From Rhizoclosmatium globosum (Eukaryota; Chytridiomycota; Chytridiomycetes; Chytridiales; Chytriomycetaceae): a stretch of 64,000 nt of DNA. Position 1 is the stretch's first letter. Each line of letters starts with the position of its first letter. The notes under the pieces are model-generated. The model worked only from the letters and a program-made list of their open reading frames with translations. It ran no database searches and was not told where the DNA came from. Shown in pieces: positions 1 to 11,656 of the stretch. Where the stretch lies: positions 620,001-684,000 of the forward strand of contig MCGO01000007.1 in assembly GCA_002104985.1 (NCBI GenBank). The letters run 5' to 3'. Position numbers and translations under genes: made by a program.

Positions 1-2322
1 TGTTGGGAAACACTTGTTTGAACGATGCATCTTGGGATCTTTGAACGACCGTACCCGCGTTCTTGTGACTCATCAACTGCACTTCTTACCGCAATGTGAC
101 TACATTGTTTTCGTGAAGGATGGGACAATCTTGGAACAAGGAAGCTTCAAAGAGCTAATGGCAAGCGGAGGTTCCTTTTCTGAGATGATGACAACATATG
201 GTGGTCATGATGAAAACGTGAAAGAGGGTACACCTGAAATCCAAGACGCGAGCGATTTTGAGAAAGTCATCGCTGAGCTCGATGAGTTGACATCTCCTAA
301 AGAAAACGCTGTGAATATTATGAGCAAAGAAGACCAAGCTTCTGGTGGAGTTGCATCTGATGTGTGGTGGAACTATCTTCGTGCTTGTGGAGGTATCTGG
401 TTCTGTATTTGCACCCTCGGCATGGTTTTGTTGAACGAAGGAACAAACGTTCTCACAAATTTGTGGCTCGCGTGGTGGACTGAAAACTCGTTCCCTTCCT
501 TGAGCAATGCAGGATACTCTTTGATCTATCTCGCTATTGCAGTCATTTCGTCTATTATCACTTTCATTTACGCGTACTATTTCGCTTTCACTGGTACGCG
601 AGCATCTCGCATCATGCACGAGAAGGCCTTATCACGCGTGATGCGCTGCCCAACAGTGTTTTTCGATACAACGCCAGTTGGTCGAATTATTAATCGGTTC
701 ACTACAGACGTTGACGCTTTGTAAGTTCTATTTCCTCTCATTAATCTAACAAATTTTCAGGGACAACACGGTCGCTTTTTACGTGCGTTCTCTGGTGGGA
801 ACCGTTTCAACAACCCTGTCGACATTCATTGTCATGATCGTGACGCTTCCAATTCTAACTGCAGTTCTGGTCCCATGTATGGCCATCTATTGGTTTGTGC
901 AGAATATATATCGCAAAACTGCGAGAGAAATTAAGCGAATTTCGTCTACTGCGAGATCTCCTTGGTTCAATAATTTCGGAGAAAGTTTGGTGGGACAGCA
1001 ACCATTCGTGCGTACAAGGAACAGACCCGTTTTGTGTCCCGCAACGACACCGCGTTAGATATTTCAAACTCTCCAAACTATTATTTGACGACGGCGGGGA
1101 ACTGGTTGTCGGTGCGCCTTCAACTTATCGGCTCTCTTTTGGTATTGGGTGCTGCATTGTTGGGAATCACTACTTCAGTATTGTCGGCTCCACTGTTCGG
1201 TCTTTGTTTGACGTATGTAACTTATCTTCAGTTAAAATAGCTAATTTACCCTAGATATTCACTGACGATCACCCAAACGCTTGCGAATGTGGTTGAAAAT
1301 TTCACTCAATGCGAGATTGCAATGAATTCAGCTGAAAGAGTCGAGCATTATGCGCATAAAGTGCAAGTAGAAGACGATAATGGCCAGCACAAGCTTCCAA
1401 CGAATTGGCCAACAGAAGGATCTATTGAGTTCAAGGGTGTCACCATGCGTTATGCACCACACCTCCCTGTCGTTTTAGACGACGTTTCGTTTAAAATTCG
1501 TCAAAAGGAAAAAATTGGAATTGTTGGAAGGTTAGCTTAAGTTCGCTTAATGTTAATACTAAACAACAAATTAGAACCGGATCTGGAAAATCGTCTCTTA
1601 TGCAAGCTTTATTCCGTATGATCCAATGCGAGGGTCTCATCACTATTGACGGAATTGACATCACATCAATTGGCCTTCACAAATTGCGAAGTTCACTTGC
1701 CGTAATTCCTCAGGATCCGTTTGTATTTTCTGGAACCTTCCGCTTCAATTTAGACCCTTTTGGAGAGCATTCAGATGCTGAACTCTGGGAGTCGCTGGAA
1801 CGAGCTGGATTGAAAGCCAAAGTTGCAGCACAAGATGGCGCATTGGACGCACTAGTTCAAGCAGGTGGAGAAAACTTGTCAGTTGGCGAGCGCCAGCTCC
1901 TATGTCTTGCGCGGGCCATGCTCAAGAAACCTGTCGTTCTCATCATGGACGAAGCGTAAGTTGTTTACCGAAATATAGTTTCCAGAATATCAAACTAATT
2001 GAGTCATAGAACGGCAAATGTTGACTTTGAAACTGATGCGAAAATCCAAAAGAGTTTGAGGGAGGATTTCAAAGAGGCCACTGTGCTCACCATTGCCCAT
2101 CGTTTGGTAACTATCAGGAATTTCTCATTTCACAGTTACTGATGATACATGTTCCAGAATACAATCATGGATTCCGATCGGGTTTTGATTCTGGATGGAG
2201 GAAAGGTTGCTGAGTTTGATAGCCCACGTGCACTGTTGTTGAATCAAGATACAATCTTCTACTCCTTAGTTTTGCAAACTGGAGAGAGTAATGCAGCAGC
2301 TTTGAAGAGCTTAGTTTTATAG
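1..2322 (+). CDS. ABC transporter, MRP/ABCC type, C-terminal part
   Basis: ATP-driven exporter of the ABCC (multidrug-resistance/YCF1-like) family, cut by the window start. It opens in the end of nucleotide-binding domain 1 (H-loop VTHQLHFL), then a linker, the second membrane domain, and NBD2 with Walker [10 protein letters not shown], signature LSVGERQ, Walker B VVLIMDEA and H-loop IAHRL. Exons read 1-720, 761-1212, 1255-1530, 1575-1955, 2010-2105 and 2157-2322; introns are 40-54 nt with GT..AG ends. Near 991-1000 the frame slips by one missing base just before the conserved T-I-R-A-Y segment; flanking protein is well conserved, so I treat this as an assembly error rather than a dead gene. 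An AATAAA-like signal lies about 20 bp after the stop. ABCC assignment is firm; substrate cannot be told. Confidence 0.93.
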
Positions 2323-2593
2323 AATGCGATTTTACCATAACAAAATAAAATAAATACTTATCCTTTTCATGAGGATATAGTCGTGTTGAGGTTAAGTGAA
2401 ATTTGGGCCAGACAATCCTATTTTATGTCCTCTAGGAAGTTTTTTCAGAATTGTTATAAAAGTAGACAAAGTAATTAGACTAATATGATTGTGGAGATTA
2501 AGGTCCTTTTCGGCTTCTCTTCATCCATTGTCCAAAAGCAAAAGCCAAACGCTTCATTGACACCTTGTCAGCACTCTCCAGCCCTCCCCCGCA

Positions 2594-3949
2594 ATGCCAC
2601 CCTATCTGCGATTGATCATCGGAGTCAGCCTGGCATTTGTCTTGGCAGCAACAACAATTCTCTTTCTTGGGAAGCCAATAGGGCAACCCAGGCACAACTC
2701 GAACAGGAAACGGCCGCCACAACCGCCACAACCAATCACATCATCGTTTCCTGTCGTAGAATGCAATCCATACACAGCACTGTCACATGGCCTTTCCAAA
2801 TCATACGTGTGGAGTCCCATCCTGAACAACACAAGGGCCACTTTACCTTGCCCTGCGGAATGAAAACACCCTCAGACAACTTGGCAATCCTCAAATCCAA
2901 TCAAACGCAGCTGCCAAGACACCTCCGAAACAAGCTTGTTCTACTGATTGGAGACTCATACGAGCGAAACCTTGTCAGGGATATCTGCGAACTCACAGGA
3001 AGGAAAGCTCGGGCTGCAACTCTGAATGGAACTTTATTCAGTAAGTTCTCCTTGTTCTGGTCGCAATGCTTCGTTATTAACATTCGAGCAAGCCAACAAC
3101 CAGGGCTACAGTGGATCAACGTACATTTGCACAATAACAAAAGATTCAGCTTCTTTTGTCCTCGTCAGTGTATTTCATCTGGGAGTTCTCGACCCAATGC
3201 CAAATGCCAAGAAACACTCAAACCACTGGCAACCTGATAGCCCAACAGATCTGCCAGACCGCATTTCTTGGATTCCCCATATGCTCAAATTCTTGCGAAA
3301 GAGTTATATCCTGCTCTATGTCCTCGATTAAAAGATGGAATCAGATCGATGCATGGCTTGTCCTCACTCAAATCAATTGATAAGACGCCACATTGACAGG
3401 ATCAATAACGCAGCCTCCGCTTTGGAAAACGAGACTTCATTTTGGTATCCCATCCCGACATGATCGTCGCTCAATCATCCGCCTGGGATCTGAAGACCAT
3501 GAACATTCGAATGAAGCCTTGTCGAATTGGGCAAATGCTGTCTCTCAGTTTCTGATATCTCCCGTTCTTGACCAGTTTGGATCTGTCGTCAAAGACAGTT
3601 TTGAATTCAATCATGATGTCGTTCAGTGGCGTCCCCGGTTTTTCTTCGAACTTCACCAATGGTCCGGCCCTTTATCAAAGACAAGACATTTGACAGCCAG
3701 CGACTGCATAAAATGAACAATCTTGTGCGAAGTGGGGCCTTTTTTGAATTGGGGCGACCTTGAAGCATTCAGCCAAAGCAGCAGAGGAGGTTTGGTGTGC
3801 TGGATTGGGACTCGTTGATTACTGGATTGAATGATTGGTATAAGGATGGGTTTCATCCTGGCCCAGAGTCGAACAAGGCTTATTTACAGATGTTGTTGGC
3901 CAGACTTGAGGGCTTGGAACATGACAGCGGAAAATTAAATCCCTTGTGA
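2594..3949 (+). CDS. SGNH/PC-esterase-like type II membrane protein, copy 1
   Basis: Starts MPPYLRL followed by a hydrophobic signal anchor and a Pro/Arg-rich stem. The core holds LLIGDSYERNLVRDICE, matching the GDS catalytic motif of SGNH/PC-esterase hydrolases, and near the C-terminus DGFHPGPE, matching the Asp-x-x-His motif. A 52-nt intron sits at 3041-3092. Compared with copy 2 this copy has at least four single-base gaps (near 2825-2840, 3290, 3345 and 3510) and lacks the first ATG of copy 2, so it may be decaying, although similar gaps occur in intact genes nearby. The fold assignment rests on the two motifs and their order; the substrate is unknown. It could act on surface or secreted polysaccharide, which is inference. 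Confidence 0.6.
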
Positions 3950-4572
3950 TTATTGTACTCTTAAAGTTCGAAATTCCTGACAGGACAATTCTCACCCAAG
4001 TCCCTCTTACATACAAGCAACTTGGGCCATTAAAGACTCAGATTATTCTCCAGCAACGCACTATCGTTGCAGATTAATGTCCCGCTCCAATTCAGGCTGC
4101 AAATGTTTCTCCCCCATCATCTGCAGTACAAATCCAACTCATAACGGGTATCCTTTTGCTATGTTGAAAAGAACAGCTGTTCCATGTTTCATCCAGCATC
4201 TCTCCCACAAGAGCTCCAGTCTCCAACAACAACCAACACCTCAACCCATATCGTGATGCACCAGACTCGAATGCAAGAAGTTACTTTCATGAGGATGGAG
4301 TGGGATTACTGCCATCCGCAAAATCCTCGCTCTCACAGAAAAAGCGGGTCTACGGGTATGAAGAAGGTCACAGTGTGGTCTGGCCTTTTTACCACAATTT
4401 TGTTGTTCACTATCGCTTAAATAAAGATCAAGTAGGACCTCATATAATAAACAAAAAAAGTAGACTTCATCAAGAAGTGGTGATGGAAATCTGTGTCAAA
4501 AAACTAAAATGGCGTGTGCAGAACTACATCCAGTAAAACAATATCACACTTAAACTCTCTCATATGGCTGCT
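3950..4572 (+). other. intergenic 3' flank of copy 1
   Basis: No convincing coding region. The right part (4400 onward) is the duplicated flank that reappears after copy 2, including an AATAAA-type signal near 4422. Confidence 0.6.
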
Positions 4573-4628
4573 ATGCATGTTCATTCGCAGACTGTTACTC
4601 CTGAAATGTTCCTGAGGATTTTTGCAGC
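4573..4628 (+). pseudogene. truncated start of small GIxARR-family gene
   Basis: Reads MHVHSQTVTPEMFLRIF and then runs into the ABC exon fragment. It is the same start as the family member at 7066 (MHVHS..VT..FL) and keeps the family's P-x-x-F-L motif that the 7066 copy has lost by an in-frame 9-base gap. The rest of the gene is absent, as expected if the duplication junction lies inside it. Confidence 0.7.
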
Positions 4629-4635
4629 ACCGACT

Positions 4636-4700
4636 ATACATGTTCCAATACAATCATGGATTCCGATCGGGTTTTGATTCTGGATGGAGTAAAGGTTGCC
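4636..4700 (+). pseudogene. fragment of ABC transporter last exon
   Basis: About 60 bases nearly identical to 2147-2206, the last intron end and start of the final exon of the ABC gene; it still encodes [13 protein letters not shown]. It is not part of any open gene here and marks the left edge of duplication copy B. Confidence 0.85.
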
Positions 4701-5452
4701 GGTCACCGCCTTTCCGCTAAAGTTCAGATCTCCTCGATTTTTCCAGTTGTGTAATCATACTATATCAACTATTGCGCTGAACCTGAAGCTTGTGGCAATT
4801 GTAGCGACGATTTTGCGACGCCTTTTCTGTAGGAGACAATCAAGAGCCAAAGTGATAAACAGGTCGTTTAACGAATCAATCTACCCTTCAATCAAGCATT
4901 TTTAAGCACTAAAGACGATTGATAAAGTAATATAAATGTATTAGACGATGATTTGCGAGTTTTGATAGGATTCAGTGACAATTTCAAGGAGGGGTGACAA
5001 TCCTAATAAATGGTGCGTACAGTGGTCCGGTCTGCCTGGCAACATCGTTTTGGTACGTGCACCTGATTTTCTTATCCGCCCCTCAGGTGTGCCTGAAAAC
5101 ATCGCAAGTACGTGATGATTGGTTCTCTTCCTACTACTCACTTCAAAGGCACTGGACACGCATATTATTGTTAATTTCTTTACTCTTCCTCTACCTACCG
5201 CCAAGTTTACTACTCAGACTCGAACTCACCAATCCTGACTTAACACTCTTTCTCCGCACTCTCTGCTTCAAGAATCCGTTTATTATCATCATTGATATGT
5301 TGAAACGATGGAACCGCGATGTATGACCTTTCTCGCCGCTGTTTTTGTATTTATGGAATCGGACATGGAAAGCGAGCCAAGAAATCTCCCTTCTTTTCTT
5401 AATTAATTTCATCCATTGTTCAAAAGCAAAAGCCAATCATTAACACCTCGCC

Positions 5453-6835
5453 ATGGCTTCCACCCCTTCTCCCGCAATGCCACCATATCTGCGATTGATT
5501 GTCGGAGCCAGTCTTGTATTTGTCGTGGCAGTGACGACAATTCTCTTTCTGGAAAAGCCAATGGGGCAACCCAGGCACAACTCGAACAGGAAACAGCCGC
5601 CACACCCGAATCAGCCAGTCGCTTCATCGCTCCCAGTTATAGAATGTAATGTATATTCAGCACTGTCGCATGGGCTTTCCAAGTCGTATGTGTGGAGCCC
5701 TATCATCAACAGCTTCAACTTGCCCTGCGGAATGAAAACACCCTCAGACAACTTGGAAATCCTCAAATCCAATGAAACGAAACTGCCAATACACCTCCAA
5801 AACAAGCTTATACTTCTGATTGGAGACTCATACGAGCGAAACCTTGTCAGGGATATCTGCGAACTCACAGGAAGGGAAGCCCGGGCTGCAACTCTGAATG
5901 GAACTTTATTCAGTAAGCTCTCCTTGTTCTGGTTGTAATGCTTCGTTATTAACATTCGAGCAAGCCAACAACCAGGGCTACAGTGGATCAACGTACGTTT
6001 GCACAATAACAAAAGACTCAGCTTCTTTTGTCCTTGTCAGCGTATTCCACGTGGGAGTTCTCGACCCAATGATAAATGCCAAGAAATATCCAGACCACTG
6101 GCAACCTGATAGCCCAACAGATCTGCCAGACCGCATTTCTTGGATTCCCCATATGCTCAAATCTCTTGCGAAAGAGTTATATCCTGCTCTATGTCCTCGA
6201 TTAAATGACGGAATTACGATCGATGCATCGGCTTGTCCTAACTCAACATCAATTGACAAGAGCGCGATATTAGCGGCATCAATAATACAGCCTCCGCTTT
6301 GGAAGAACGAAACTTCATTTTGGTATCCCATCCCCGATATGATCGTTGCTCAATCATCCGCCTGGGATCTGAAGACCATGAAACATTCGAATGAAGCCTT
6401 GTCGAATTGGGCAAACGCTGTCTCTCGGTTTCTAATATCTCCTGTTCTTGAACAGTTTGGATCTGTCGTCAAGGACAGTTTTGAATTCAATCATGATGTC
6501 GTTCAGTGGCATCCCCGTTTATTTCTTCGAACTTTACCAATGGTTCAGCCTTTTATGCAAGACAAGACATTTGAAAGCAAGCGCCTGCATAAATTGAACA
6601 ATCTTGTGCGAAGTGGAGTCTTTTTTGACTTGGAACGAAAGTAAAGCTTGCAGAAACAAAGCAGAGGAGGTTCGGAGTTCTAGATTGGGACTCTTTGACA
6701 ACTGGATTGAATGACTGGTACATAGATGGGTTTCATCCTGGCCCAGAGCCGAACAAGGCTTATTTACAGATGTTGTTGGCCAGACTTGAGGGCTTACATC
6801 ACCGGAAAATTAAACCTGTTGTGTTTATTTGTTAA
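5453..6835 (+). CDS. SGNH/PC-esterase-like type II membrane protein, copy 2
   Basis: Better preserved paralogue of the gene at 2594. Start MASTPSPAMPPYLRL, one N-terminal hydrophobic segment (about residues 15-35), Pro-rich stem, catalytic-type GDSYERN motif near residue 125, and C-terminal DWYIDGFHPGPE carrying the Asp-x-x-His motif. One intron, 5913-5964, is at the same place and phase as in copy 1. The frame is lost once near 6640, where one base appears to be missing; it is regained before the DGFHP motif and ends at a stop at 6833-6835. About 440 residues. Topology suggests a Golgi or surface enzyme, possibly an O-acyl esterase or transferase; this is inference from motifs only. Confidence 0.65.
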
Positions 6836-7065
6836 GAGTTTAAAATCAAGAGCTTTTTCACTACAATTTTGTTGTTCACTATCGCTTAAATAAAGATCAA
6901 GTAGGAACTCATACAATTAACTCGAAAAGCAGAATTCATCAAGAAGTGGTGATGGAAATGGATGAAATAGGTGGTTTGAGACCTGTCTTAGACAAAGCAT
7001 TCAAAAACTAAAACAACTACATCCAGTAAAACTAAAAGACAGTTAAACTCTCTCATACGGTTTCC

Positions 7066-7308
7066 ATGCATGTTCATTCGTATGCTGTGACTTTCCTGAA
7101 GGATGTACAATCAAGTTTTCCCCATCGGGATTGTCCTCCTTGTCACCATCAACTCGATGTTGCATTTCATAACTTCAAGTCAAGTCTTCGCCATTACCTA
7201 CGATTGAAAGGACTCAAAGGGATTGCGGTCCGGAAGCGATTGTTGATGATTTCACGTTGTTTCAGAATCAGGGAACTCGTGATGCAGTTCTTAATAACTC
7301 CTTGTTGA
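7066..7308 (+). CDS. small GIxARR-family protein, member 1
   Basis: 80 residues, MHVHSYAVTFLKDV to FLITPC. The core LDVAFHNFKSSLRHYLRLKG followed by LKGIAVRKRL matches four other small genes in this window (14714, 15444, 21080, 21858): aromatic-N/S-F-K-x-S-L/M-x-x-Y/H-L, then a G-I-x-A-R-R-like turn and a basic helix ending R-x-F. This copy is the most divergent (AVRKR in place of DARRR). No signal peptide, no Cys pattern. Function unknown; the length and two predicted helices recall a small helical adaptor, but I do not recognise the family. Confidence 0.6.
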   Translation: MHVHSYAVTFLKDVQSSFPHRDCPPCHHQLDVAFHNFKSSLRHYLRLKGLKGIAVRKRLLMISRCFRIRELVMQFLITPC

Positions 7309-7799
7309 TTATACTCAAAATTTGAATAAAGTTGCTTGATATATACTTCACAAACGACTTGAGTTTGGGGGAGAATGTTTGAGGTAGGGTTGAAAAGAAA
7401 AAAGTGGCGAATGGTGCGAAAAGAAGGATAAGAAATGCACGTGGAATGGCGTTTGCGGTGCATGTGGAAGTCGGATGGTGATGGGCGGTTGTGTGGTCAA
7501 TTTAATCAACGCCATCTCAGACGAATCTGGCGTAGAACCCAATCATTAGATAGGAATTCTACACCTGCGATCTTTTAAACTCAGTCTATTTCGTTTCAGC
7601 ACAGCAAAGGGCGATTGTAAGCCTGGAAAGACCACAAATCTGACAAAGCAACTATTAAACTTTTTGGCCACACAACCGACTCAAACATCCCGGACGAACC
7701 CGTGCGAAATGGTGTCATTGCGCCATCTCCAATTTTCTCCAATCCTTTAAAAGGAGTCGTTTTATGCTCCTGGCTGCAACAAAAAACTCAGCTCACAAT
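7309..7799 (+). other. intergenic region before OPT gene
   Basis: No gene seen. Presumably holds the 3' end of the small gene and the promoter of the OPT transporter. Confidence 0.5.
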
Positions 7800-10255
7800 A
7801 TGAAAGTCGAGGCACCACCCAACGCTGAGGTCCTGGACCAAGAAAAGAAACTCGATGAATTCATTCAAGAGAATCACTTGGAAGAGGACGTTGAAGTATC
7901 TGACATTGCTGACATTCTGGAGAGAATGTAAGATCAAGCCATCATCTTGCCAGGATTTTTCTAAACGTTTGATCTACAGTGAATTTATCGTGCCACAAAC
8001 AGACGACCCTTCACCCCCGCCTTTACTTGGAGAGCTGTTGTCTTGGGAGTCTTCTGGGGGTGCTTCTCTCGATCGCAAACACAGCCCTCTCATTCCGAAC
8101 CAACGCCATTTCCATTCCAACTTCTTGCGCTCTCATTTTGACATACCCAATGGGTGTATTCTTTGCCAAAGTCCTTCCTTCCGGTGGTTGGATCAACCCA
8201 GGCCATTCTCGATGAAGGAGCACGTTCTCTCATACGTTATTTCATCATCAGGTGGAGGCTATCCATACGGAATCGACAACGTTATGCACAAGTCTACCCA
8301 CCACTCATGAACAACCAAGTATTACCATCTGGCACGCCTTGTTCTTCATTGCCGTCACCCAATTATTGGATTCGGATTCTCTGGTGTAACTCGTCGATTC
8401 TTGGTCAAGCCCACTGCAATGTGGTGGCCACAGAACCTTTCCACCATTGCCTTTTTCATCTTCCATGACTTCACTGGTCTCGAGTCCGAGGCTGCTTCCA
8501 AGTTCAAAATGTCTCGCTTTAGCTTCTTCTGGATCGTTTGGCGGCTATCTTCTTGTATGAATGGCTTCCAAACATGTTGTTGCCAGGACTTCAGGCCGTT
8601 TCCCTCCTCTGTCTTATTACAGGTCGCGGAAATGGTGCTACTGGAGTTATGACCACGACCAATGCAATTGCTTCTTCGGCGTACAATGGTGCTGGTGTTT
8701 TCGCGTTGACTTTCGACTGGCAGTACATCATGTCGTCTTATATGACCTCTCCTTTCTGGGCTTCTGCAATCCGACTCGTTGGTTCCATCACATTTGGATG
8801 GATTATCACTCCAATCATGTGGTCCAAGGATGGTGAGTCTTTTTCAAAATATCAAACAGGATTCTAAATTTTCTAATCACTCTTCGTTCAGTTTTCGGTC
8901 TCAACGCTCTTATCGGAGCCGGTACTAATGGTGCCCCAAGCAATCCATTGCTCAACTCACCTGGATTATTCAATGGAAACATTTCCTCTCCAACAGTTGG
9001 CCAACGTGTTTCATCAACCTACTTCTACAACAAGTCAGCCGGATACAACCTTGATGTCGACAAGTACAACAACGTCGCTCCAGTCCACTTGACTCTTTAC
9101 TACGCCTTGGCCTACGCCTGCACATTCATGACCCTCCCAGCCGCAATTGTCCACGTCGCTCTTTGGTACGGCCAAGATATTTACCGTCAAGCCAAAAACG
9201 CGTTCAAGCAGGTCAAAGACGAAATCGACGCTCTAGACAAACACGCCAAAATGAACGAAGCATACGCGGAAGTCCAGATTGGTATTACTTGGTTCTCCTC
9301 GGGTGACAACTATTCTTGGTCTTGTTGTCTCCATCACAACTCCATTCTCAATGCCTTGGTGGGCTATTTTCTTCAACTTACTCCTGGTTATCATCTTCAT
9401 CATCCCGTTCGGCGCAATTCTGGCTATCTCTGGACAAGCTATCGGTTTAAACGTGCTTTCACAGTTGATTATCAGTTTGATGATTCCAGGAGAGACTGTC
9501 GCAGTGATGATCTTCAAGTCATGGGGAACCAACAACATCAACCAGTCTTTGCTGCTTTCCTCTGATCTTAAGCTTGGTCACTATTTGCATATTCCTCCAG
9601 TTTCATGGTTGCCGCTCAATGCATTGGAACTTTGGTCAACGCGATTGTTTCTACTCTTTCGTTGGTTCATGATGTTCAACACCGGTGACTTGCTCGGACA
9701 TGGAGACTGGATGTATACTGGACACAAGGTTTTCTACAATGCCGGTGGTATTTGGGGAGCTATTGGAGCCAAGCGATTCTTTGGAGTCGGTCTGTTTATG
9801 AAGGTTTACTCTGGACGTTCTTGGTTGGAGCTATACTTCCAGTTCTTCCATGGCTGGCAAACCGTTACGTCTACAAGTCAAAGTACTGGCATTACATTAG
9901 TTTCCCTCTCTTTTTCCAAATGGGAGGACCTTCCATGGGAGTTCAAAACTACGTCGTAGTTCCTTTCATTGTCGCGTTCATTTCTCAAGTCCTTGTGTTC
10001 CACAGATACCGTGGATTCTATGAGAAATATTCCTATGTTTTGGGATCTGCGTTAGATACTGGTACCGGTTTTGTTGTCTTCTTGACGTCAATCTTTGGCG
10101 TCTTCAACATCGCCTTTACTTCATGGAACCCATTGAACCCGAGCCCTAATGTTCCATCTGACTATTATTGTTACCCAGGTACCACATATGTTGATTACGC
10201 CTGTGACTTTTATACTGCACAGGAAATTGATGTTTCTCCAACTTGTGGCCAATAA
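7800..10255 (+). CDS. OPT-family oligopeptide transporter
   Basis: Proton-coupled oligopeptide transporter (OPT superfamily, fungal Opt1/Opt2 type) of the plasma membrane. Start ATG at 7800 with a hydrophilic N-terminus, intron 7928-7979, a second intron 8833-8891, stop 10253-10255. Family landmarks: LSIANTALSFRTN, NPG before KEHV, SSSGGGYPYGIDN, MWWPQNLSTIAFF, ISGQAIGLNVLSQLI, LKLGHYLHIPP and IWGAIG..RFFGVG; about 12 or more hydrophobic helices. The frame slips by one missing base about a dozen times, for example near 8009, 8058, 8203, 8284, 8545, 9274, 9303 and 9790, yet every segment stays conserved in its own frame. Most of these fall in short homopolymers, so I favour an assembly artefact; a recently dead gene is the alternative. 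AATAAA near 10270. Confidence 0.9.
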
Positions 10256-10399
10256 TGCGCCTATTGCAAAATAAATCCATTATAATTTTTCGAATTCTAT
10301 GTTTTGGATTCCCCCAAGAAGAAGAGATTGTAGATAACTTCGAAAAGTATTCCAAAGAAATCACCACCCATTTTATTTAATAAATCTATTCGGCACGTT

Positions 10400-11574
10400 T
10401 TAAAAATTATGAATATGCAGGAGGCGGTGGGGCAATTGTACTATTTTGGCGTTGTGGCTGAACTTGAAGAGGAATATTCCCTCACCTTCATCATAAGCAG
10501 GAGGTTCATCCTCCTGAATAGCTTCAGAGCGTTGTTGCTGGTTCTGTGTCTGGCGTTGAATAAACTTGTGCCTGTTGCGATATGCAATGATAACAAGAAC
10601 TGCAAAAATGAAAACTCCAATGCCCACATACAAATATAAATTCTGTGACGGCAGTGGCTCGAAATACATGGCGAACATTTCGTTTGAATGACCGGCGGGG
10701 CAAATTACTCGAGAAGGGATTACCGCATACGATGAAATCCCAAGGGAATTAAGGCAATTCGGATCCGAATACTCAAAAACTGTGACTATAGATCCAGTCA
10801 TTTTTGCATACAAATAGCCATCTTCGAGTTTTCGAGAACATTGGTTCAAGTACAAAGAAACAGTTTTGTCACACGTAGCGTTCCACAACGAAACATAAGG
10901 TCCGTTTTTAAACACATAAGAGAGAGTGGTTGAATCGGGATCTTTCGCATAGCACCATCGCCCAGAACCAGCAGCTCCATAGCACGAAGAAACACACGGT
11001 TCACTGTTTTTTGATGTTCAATGACAGGTGCGCTATTTCCCGAACCACAGTACTGTGTTGAGTCTTGAGACCATCCATAGTCAACATTGCGAATAACTTG
11101 GTAATTATAGCAAGTTGCTGTCCCCATGGGGTCAAGAACAAACGAGCTGGCTGATTGACTGCACATCGGATCAGTGTACAAGCTCACAACAACAGAGGCA
11201 TTTGTTGCCGGACTCCAATACGCCGACTGAAAGTACTGTGGCCAAACTGTGATATTGGACGCTAAGAGCGGAACGCACTTTCCCATCAGTATTTGGAAGC
11301 TCCCGTCAGGTGCCCCAGCTTGCCGACAATTGGGGCAGACAAGTATTGCAGCTGCATTCCATCCCCAAGTGCAAGAAATGCATCGGCAGTGCTATTGAAG
11401 CTGGGGAGGCAGGTTGTCTTGGTATACCAGCCTCGGTAGTTTGGGTTTGGGAGGCAGCCTATGGCTTGGTCTGAGCAAGTAACGTTGGAGTAGTAATTGA
11501 TGCGGACGGCTTCGTCAGAGCATGTGGGTTGGGATAATGGGCAATCGCAGCAATGGAAGTCATGGATTCAATTT
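10400..11574 (-). CDS. Cys-rich type I membrane protein with PPAY tail
   Basis: Extracellular part made of at least two Cys-rich units of roughly 100 residues (patterns such as CDCP..CSDEAV, and CVP..YFQSAYWSP..VSLYTDPMC), then one membrane helix LYVGIGVFIFAVLVIIAY, a basic stop-transfer and a short cytoplasmic tail with DEPPAYDEG, a PPxY motif that could bind WW-domain ubiquitin ligases. Two frame slips by one missing base are needed (about 11300, and in an A run near 11015). The 5' end is uncertain: no clean signal peptide is visible before about 11574, so a first exon may lie further right. I do not recognise the family; similar Cys-rich single-pass proteins often sit on cell surfaces. Confidence 0.6.
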
Positions 11575-11656
11575 AATGGCGGCTGTAATCAAAACTTGGG
11601 CCATATGCAGCCTCCAAAAACAATAAGCCTCCAACTTAAAAAAACTACATTGTCTT

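Larger units (their letters stand above)
2140..4630 (+). repeat. tandem segmental duplication, copy A
   Basis: This block runs from the last intron/exon of the ABC gene, through SGNH-like gene copy 1 and its 3' flank, to the first codons of a small-family gene. The same order recurs downstream. The 3' flank at about 4400-4620 matches 6860-7090 closely, including a segment reading TCACTATCGCTTAAATAAAG and the start of the small gene. Copy A ends where the small gene stops matching and an ABC exon fragment begins. Confidence 0.75.
4636..7308 (+). repeat. tandem segmental duplication, copy B
   Basis: Second unit: ABC exon fragment, SGNH-like copy 2, shared 3' flank and a complete small-family gene. 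The stretch 4700-5450 has no clear match in copy A and must have diverged or been inserted after the duplication. Confidence 0.7.

Noticed and set aside
155..619. Long open frame opposite the ABC transporter
   Set aside because: Shadow of the well-conserved ABC frame; no domain or start context.
4994..5326. Hydrophobic open frame between the duplicated SGNH-like genes
   Set aside because: No match in copy A, no family resemblance, and composition of AT-rich spacer.
7800..10255. Programmed frameshifting in the OPT gene
   Set aside because: Too many slips, no shared slippery heptamer, and the same one-base pattern affects unrelated genes.
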